The position numbers were made by a program, and so were the translations under genes. The notes beneath the pieces were generated by a model. That model searched no databases. It was not told where the DNA came from and saw nothing but the letters and a program-made list of their open reading frames with translations. Positions 60,218 to 64,000 of a stretch of 64,000 bases of DNA are shown here, one piece after another (the stretch's first letter is position 1; every line of letters starts with the position of its first letter). The DNA comes from Psychrobacter sp. LV10R520-6 (GTDB taxonomy: Bacteria; Pseudomonadota; Gammaproteobacteria; Pseudomonadales; Moraxellaceae), in NCBI RefSeq assembly GCF_900182925.1, contig NZ_LT900024.1:1736001-1800000 (forward strand). Reading direction: 5' to 3'.

Positions 60218-60816
60218 AATTTAAGCCCTTGGGCAAGTGTGGTAAAAAATACGCTATATTCTAATTGTAGTCCGCCTACTATAAAACCATTACGTCTGTA
60301 GCCTCGCAAACTGCACTGTGGCATGGCTTACGCTTGACCGCCTTGTAAGAGTAGTATTCTAGTTTGACTATAAAAATTGTAATAAATACAGCTTTTTATG
60401 GAACATAGCGCGACAAATGGAAAGTTTTTGTATAGTATAGTTGACCAAATAGTCAAGTTTTAGCACAATAGACAATATAAACCAAATACGATTTAATTAA
60501 TATCACTTTAGCATGTGATTTGTTAGGTCACTGTTTCAGTATTCTCTTTAATCGCACGCGTTCCATTCAATCGATAATGCTTAGCCATCATAGCTGTTTC
60601 ATTATAATAGTGGCCACAATATTGAAATAAAGAGCATTGGAATAAAGGGCATCAGCTATTAAAGTTTAAGCTCAATGCAAAGTGCTAGTAAAAAGTGCCA
60701 GTAAAAAATATAGCCAAACGAAATATTAGATAAAATGGATATTATTATAACGTCATTGCCTGATAATCTCTAATGGTCAAAATCGGGCTTTTACCACAAA
60801 AGAAAAGGATGTCATC
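60218..60816. other. Divergent control region between the TetR-family gene and uraD
   Basis: About 600 bp, AT-rich, containing the operator at 60442-60457 and presumably both divergent promoters. No coding frame was supported. Confidence 0.5.
60442..60457. promoter_or_regulatory. RutR-type operator
   Basis: TTGACCAAATAGTCAA is a palindrome with one asymmetric position. The E. coli RutR consensus is TTGACCANNTGGTCAA, one base different. It lies about 225 bp from the regulator start and 360 bp from uraD. Confidence 0.65.
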
Positions 60817-61338
60817 GTGAGCTTAACTTTACAGCAATTCAACGAACTTACTCAAGGTGATGCAAGCTCACAACTACTAACCTGTTGCACTAGTACCAGC
60901 TGGGCACATAAGCTGGTCAGCGCCCGTCCCTTTGTGGATATGAATATACTACTAACAAGTAGTGATGAAGCATGGGATGAGGTACAAACAAGTGAGGCGG
61001 ATCTACTAGAAGCCTTTGATGGCCATCCACAAATCGGTAATGTGGACTCTCTAAAAGAGAAGTATCGCAATACTCAAGATAGCGCGGCCCATGAACAGTC
61101 AGGTGCAAACCACGCTGAAGAGCAAGTACTTGAAGACCTAGCGCAAAGCAATCAAGATTATTTAGACAAGTTTGGTTTTATTTTCATTGTCTTTGCAACT
61201 GGCAAGAGCGCGCAGCAAATGCTTGATTTATTGCTGGCACGTCTGCCGAATGACCGTAAGGCTGAGCTTGCCAATGCCGCCACCGAGCAAAATAAAATCA
61301 CTCGTTTACGTTTAAATAAACTATTTGGCCAAGCTTAA
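60817..61338 (+). CDS. uraD: 2-oxo-4-hydroxy-4-carboxy-5-ureidoimidazoline decarboxylase (GTG start)
   Basis: 173 residues. It decarboxylates OHCU to S-allantoin, the third step of urate breakdown. The diagnostic FDGHPQIG motif with the catalytic His is at about residues 68-75, and FGFIFIVFATGKSAQQML (about 119) is the conserved core helix. The start is GTG with AAGGAT upstream; no ATG fits the N-terminus. It begins the run uraD-uraH-puuD-puuE, all on the plus strand. Confidence 0.93.
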   Translation: MSLTLQQFNELTQGDASSQLLTCCTSTSWAHKLVSARPFVDMNILLTSSDEAWDEVQTSEADLLEAFDGHPQIGNVDSLKEKYRNTQDSAAHEQSGANHAEEQVLEDLAQSNQDYLDKFGFIFIVFATGKSAQQMLDLLLARLPNDRKAELANAATEQNKITRLRLNKLFGQA

Positions 61339-61465
61339 ATTAAAGCATCGCTAGCCATTTATTTTAGTTACTCATCTTAGCTACTTACTTTAATTACTTA
61401 TTCCAGACACTTATTTTAATCACTTCATTCAATCATTTTATAAAACACAATACAAAGGAAGCATT
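61339..61465. repeat. Degenerate ACTTATTTTAAT repeats between uraD and uraH
   Basis: Several loose copies of (T/C)ACTTA(C/T)TTTAAT-like sequence fill this gap. A similar pattern (TTTAAGTTACTC units) occurs before puuE at about 63540-63580. These look like simple-sequence expansion. Confidence 0.45.
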
Positions 61466-61834
61466 ATGTCCGCCACCTTATCATCACATATTTTAGACAC
61501 TCATCTTGGCAAGCCTGCCGCTGATATAGCCGTTACTCTACATCGCGTTACAGCCAACGGTGAAGCGACTTTATTAGCCAATGGCACCACCAATAATGAT
61601 GGCCGCGTCACACCAGACAGCTGGCAGTTCGATGCGGCTGTCGATAGTGCTGAATGTAACTTAAGCACGGGTCGCTATACTTTGACCTTTGACACCCAAT
61701 CTTATTTTGACGCCCAACAACTGACGGCTTTTTATCCGCAAGTTGTGATTGATTTTGTGGTAAGCGATGCCAGTCATTATCACGTGCCGCTATTGTTAAG
61801 CGTACATGCCTATAGTACCTATCGTGGCTCGTAG
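61466..61834 (+). CDS. uraH: 5-hydroxyisourate hydrolase
   Basis: 122 residues, transthyretin-related. The N-terminal signature SSHILDTHLGKPAADIAV contains the catalytic His, the middle has GRYTLTFDTQSYF, and the protein ends YSTYRGS, the C-terminal tetrapeptide conserved in the hydrolases but not in transthyretin. It opens the ring of hydroxyisourate to OHCU. A strong AAAGGAAG ribosome site precedes the ATG. No signal peptide. Confidence 0.95.
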   Translation: MSATLSSHILDTHLGKPAADIAVTLHRVTANGEATLLANGTTNNDGRVTPDSWQFDAAVDSAECNLSTGRYTLTFDTQSYFDAQQLTAFYPQVVIDFVVSDASHYHVPLLLSVHAYSTYRGS

Positions 61835-62062
61835 CTTTTTTATCAAAATATTTATTACTCGCAGCCTTATGCATAAGGTCAACCTAGTGCTTTAAACAGT
61901 AAGCGGCCGACAATGACGTCAGCTGTTTAAGACCAAACATATAACGCTAGTATCACTACCTTGTATCTTCATTTTTTGTACGACAGTCTTGTATAACAAT
62001 GAAGGTGAGCAAAAGTCGTTACGAGTGACCAAGACATAGTAATAAAAAAGGACACTTACCGC

Positions 62063-63343
62063 ATGGGCGCATATTTTCTCGAATGGCTAAGTCTATTTTT
62101 CCGCTGGTTCCACGTCATCGCTGGGGTGGCATGGATTGGCGCTTCATTTTATTTTGTATGGCTAGATCTCAGCTTACGCAAGCCGCCACAGTGGAAAACC
62201 GACAAGGGCATTTCAGGCGATTTATGGGCGGTACATGGTGGTGGTTTTTACGAAATTGCCAAATACAAGCTCGAACCGGAAGAGATGCCAAAGACGCTGC
62301 ATTGGTTTAAATGGGAAGCCTATACCACATGGCTGACCGGTGCGGTCTTGTTGTCTATCGTCTATTATGCCAATGCAACGGCATATCTGATTGATCCAAG
62401 CAAAGTTGCATTTACTAATACTGGCGCTATTGCCACCAGCTTACTCTTCTTATTCGGCAGTTACTTTGTTTATGAAGTCATTGTCCGTAGCCGCTTGGGC
62501 AAAAACGCGCTAATTTTTAGCTCGCTTATCTTTATTTTATTGATCATTGCCACTTGGGGTTCTTACCAACTGTTTAGTGATCGCGCCGCCTTTATCCATA
62601 TCGGTGCCATCTTAGGTACCGTAATGGCCGGTAACGTATTCTTTGGAATTATGCCCGCTCAGCGCGCGCTCGTAGATTGCGTACGCCGCGGTGTCAAACC
62701 GGGTAAAGAAGTAGCAGACTTGGCGCTAATGGCCAAAAACCGCTCGCTCATGAATAACTACTTTACCTTACCGCTAATCTTTACCATGATTAGTAACCAT
62801 TATCCAATGATGTATTCGCATGCCCAGGGTTGGTTGGTATTGGTATTTGTCGGTATCATTACCGCGACCGTTCGTCACTACTTTAACCAAAAGCATTTGG
62901 GTCACAGCAAGCCGCGTTTCTTAGTAATTCCTGCGATAGCAACGGTACTATTAATCATTTGGATGCGTCCAGCACCGATTGAGCCGCTACCGGCTTCTCC
63001 AGTAGTCGCGGTTGTTCCGGTAGCTGATGCTCCGACGGATACGCCACCAGCCGCTGATGCTAATGTAACGACTGCTGGAGCCGTGCCCGTTGCCGCCTCA
63101 GCTGATGATGCCATTATGGGTATTGTACATACACGCTGTAGCGTTTGTCATGCTGCTCAGCCAACGCAGGCAGGCTTTAATGCGCCGCCAGCGGGCATTA
63201 TCATACAGACACCTGAAGATATGAAAATTCACAAAGCTAAAATTGTTACTGCCGTACAGACTGGCTATATGCCACTAGGTAACATCACTCAATTAACGGA
63301 CGAAGAACGTCAACAGGTGTTGGTTTATACTTCAGGACTATAA
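62063..63343 (+). CDS. puuD: Membrane-bound urate hydroxylase with cytochrome c domain
   Basis: 426 residues. The N-terminal part (about 1-300) has about eight hydrophobic helices and the PuuD signature WLSLFFRWFHVIAGVAWIGASFYFVWLDLSL. A Pro/Ala/Val-rich linker (about 305-350) leads to a C-terminal cytochrome c domain with heme site CSVCH (about 358) and distal Met in GYMPLGNI. PuuD oxidises urate to 5-hydroxyisourate and passes electrons to the respiratory chain instead of making hydrogen peroxide like soluble uricase. An AAAAAAGGAC site sets the start. No other urate oxidase is seen. Confidence 0.94.
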   Translation: MGAYFLEWLSLFFRWFHVIAGVAWIGASFYFVWLDLSLRKPPQWKTDKGISGDLWAVHGGGFYEIAKYKLEPEEMPKTLHWFKWEAYTTWLTGAVLLSIVYYANATAYLIDPSKVAFTNTGAIATSLLFLFGSYFVYEVIVRSRLGKNALIFSSLIFILLIIATWGSYQLFSDRAAFIHIGAILGTVMAGNVFFGIMPAQRALVDCVRRGVKPGKEVADLALMAKNRSLMNNYFTLPLIFTMISNHYPMMYSHAQGWLVLVFVGIITATVRHYFNQKHLGHSKPRFLVIPAIATVLLIIWMRPAPIEPLPASPVVAVVPVADAPTDTPPAADANVTTAGAVPVAASADDAIMGIVHTRCSVCHAAQPTQAGFNAPPAGIIIQTPEDMKIHKAKIVTAVQTGYMPLGNITQLTDEERQQVLVYTSGL

Positions 63344-63595
63344 TTAGTCAGAGCTATAGTTTGTCAGAGCTATTATTCTTCAAATCTATAGCTTGACAGC
63401 TGATGTCGAGCGCGCGGTCAGACCGATTTAGGTTGCCGCGTGCTTCATATTATATTGATACGCTAACAAGCTATTCCTGACTTTTCTTGATACTTCTCCA
63501 CCTTATTTCGCTTCACATTATTTTTCTATAAGCTATTTTATTTCGCTTTAAGCTACTCTTTAAGTTACTCTTTAAGTTATAAAGGAACCTTTACA

Positions 63596-64000
63596 ATGAC
63601 TCAAAAAATCACCAGCGACTTTGATCAGGACGCTTATCCTCGCGACCTAAAAGGCTATGGCGATAATCCACCGAAAGCGAATTGGCCGGGCGGTGCAAAA
63701 ATTGCGGTTCAGTTTGTACTGAATATTGAAGAAGGCGCAGAAAATAGCGTCATTCACGGTGACGGTCAATCTGAGCGTTTTTTATCGGATGTCCTAGGCA
63801 CCCCTGAATTTACCAACCGCCACCAGTCTATTGAGTCTGCATTTGAATATGGTAGCCGTGTTGGTGTTTGGCGCGTCCTCGACGTATTTAAAGAATACGG
63901 CTTACCAATCACCACCTTTACTTGTGCTGCCGCTGCTGAAAAAACGCCGCATATTATCGAGCGTATATTAGAAGACGGTCATGAAGTGGCAAGTCATGGT
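63596..64000 (+). CDS. puuE: PuuE-type allantoinase (partial, C-terminus off window)
   Basis: 135 codons from the ATG at 63596 (AAAGGAACC upstream) to the window edge, with no stop. The N-terminus YPRDLKGYGDNPPKANWPGGAKIAVQFVLNIEEGAENSVIHGDG and the later EYGSRVGVWRVLDVFKEYGLPITTF and EVASHG match the polysaccharide-deacetylase-like allantoinase PuuE, distinct from the amidohydrolase allantoinases. It hydrolyses allantoin to allantoate. As the next gene after puuD it completes the route. Confidence 0.93.
   Translation, partial: MTQKITSDFDQDAYPRDLKGYGDNPPKANWPGGAKIAVQFVLNIEEGAENSVIHGDGQSERFLSDVLGTPEFTNRHQSIESAFEYGSRVGVWRVLDVFKEYGLPITTFTCAAAAEKTPHIIERILEDGHEVASHG

Noticed and set aside
63540..63590. 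CTTTAAGTTACT repeats as a possible CRISPR or regulator array
   Set aside because: Units are short, adjacent and imperfect with no spacers, so they are simple sequence.

Overview
The window looks like a chromosomal segment of a Psychrobacter-type gammaproteobacterium (Moraxellaceae). The evidence is the moderately AT-rich sequence, Acinetobacter/Psychrobacter-like neighbourhoods (pyrC-rnt; pyrG-kdsA beside eno-ftsB-ispD), a long-form isocitrate lyase paired with malate synthase G, a BLUF photoreceptor and many short palindromic repeats. The genus is inferred from gene content and was not tested by a search. No rRNA, CRISPR array, prophage or replication origin was seen.

Layout. 0-3 kb: an aldehyde dehydrogenase cut by the window edge, and a LysR regulator. 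3.6-8 kb: isocitrate lyase, a CYTH-CHAD protein and a nitroreductase. 8.3-14.2 kb: a YkuD L,D-transpeptidase-fold protein, an unknown membrane-anchored protein, argG, pyrC and rnt. 14.2-16 kb: a composite palindromic repeat, a small basic membrane protein, tRNA-Glu and a membrane-anchored BLUF protein. 16.2-25.7 kb: pyrG, kdsA, eno, ftsB and ispD, with a copper module (copA, copZ), a 267-bp MITE and a cysteine-less HMA-like protein lying between kdsA and eno. 25.9-31.4 kb: a porin, an IS200/IS605 element with a broken tnpB, and glcB. 32.2-37.8 kb: miaE, three tandem genes for small disordered acidic proteins, ppk1 and mtgA. 38-45.7 kb: a glutaredoxin-like protein, an LldD-type dehydrogenase, a rhomboid protease, an MipA-type outer-membrane protein, fumC, a 5-formyl-THF cyclo-ligase and an Na+/H+ antiporter. 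46-55 kb: lon, an intact IS607 element that splits a PliG-like lysozyme-inhibitor gene, sodC and topA. 55-59.3 kb: a DUF2799 lipoprotein and tonB-exbB-exbD with a Fur-like site. 59.5-64 kb: a RutR-like TetR regulator divergent from a ureide pathway (uraD, uraH, puuD, puuE), with a RutR-type operator between them.

How the genes work together. AceA, GlcB and FumC support growth on C2 compounds, although the two glyoxylate-shunt genes lie about 24 kb apart. CopA, CopZ and SodC deal with copper and oxidative stress. PuuD, UraH, UraD and PuuE form a complete route from urate to allantoate. TonB-ExbB-ExbD energise outer-membrane uptake, probably under iron control.

The most interesting signals are the PliG-like gene whose reading frame is restored exactly by removing a 2001-bp IS607 element; the RutR-like operator beside a urate pathway; the three disordered-protein genes at 33.1-34.3 kb; several short repeat families, one of which reaches the start of the cyclo-ligase gene; a sigma-32-like promoter before lon that helps set its start codon; and a structured ~61-bp insert that breaks the IS605 tnpB.
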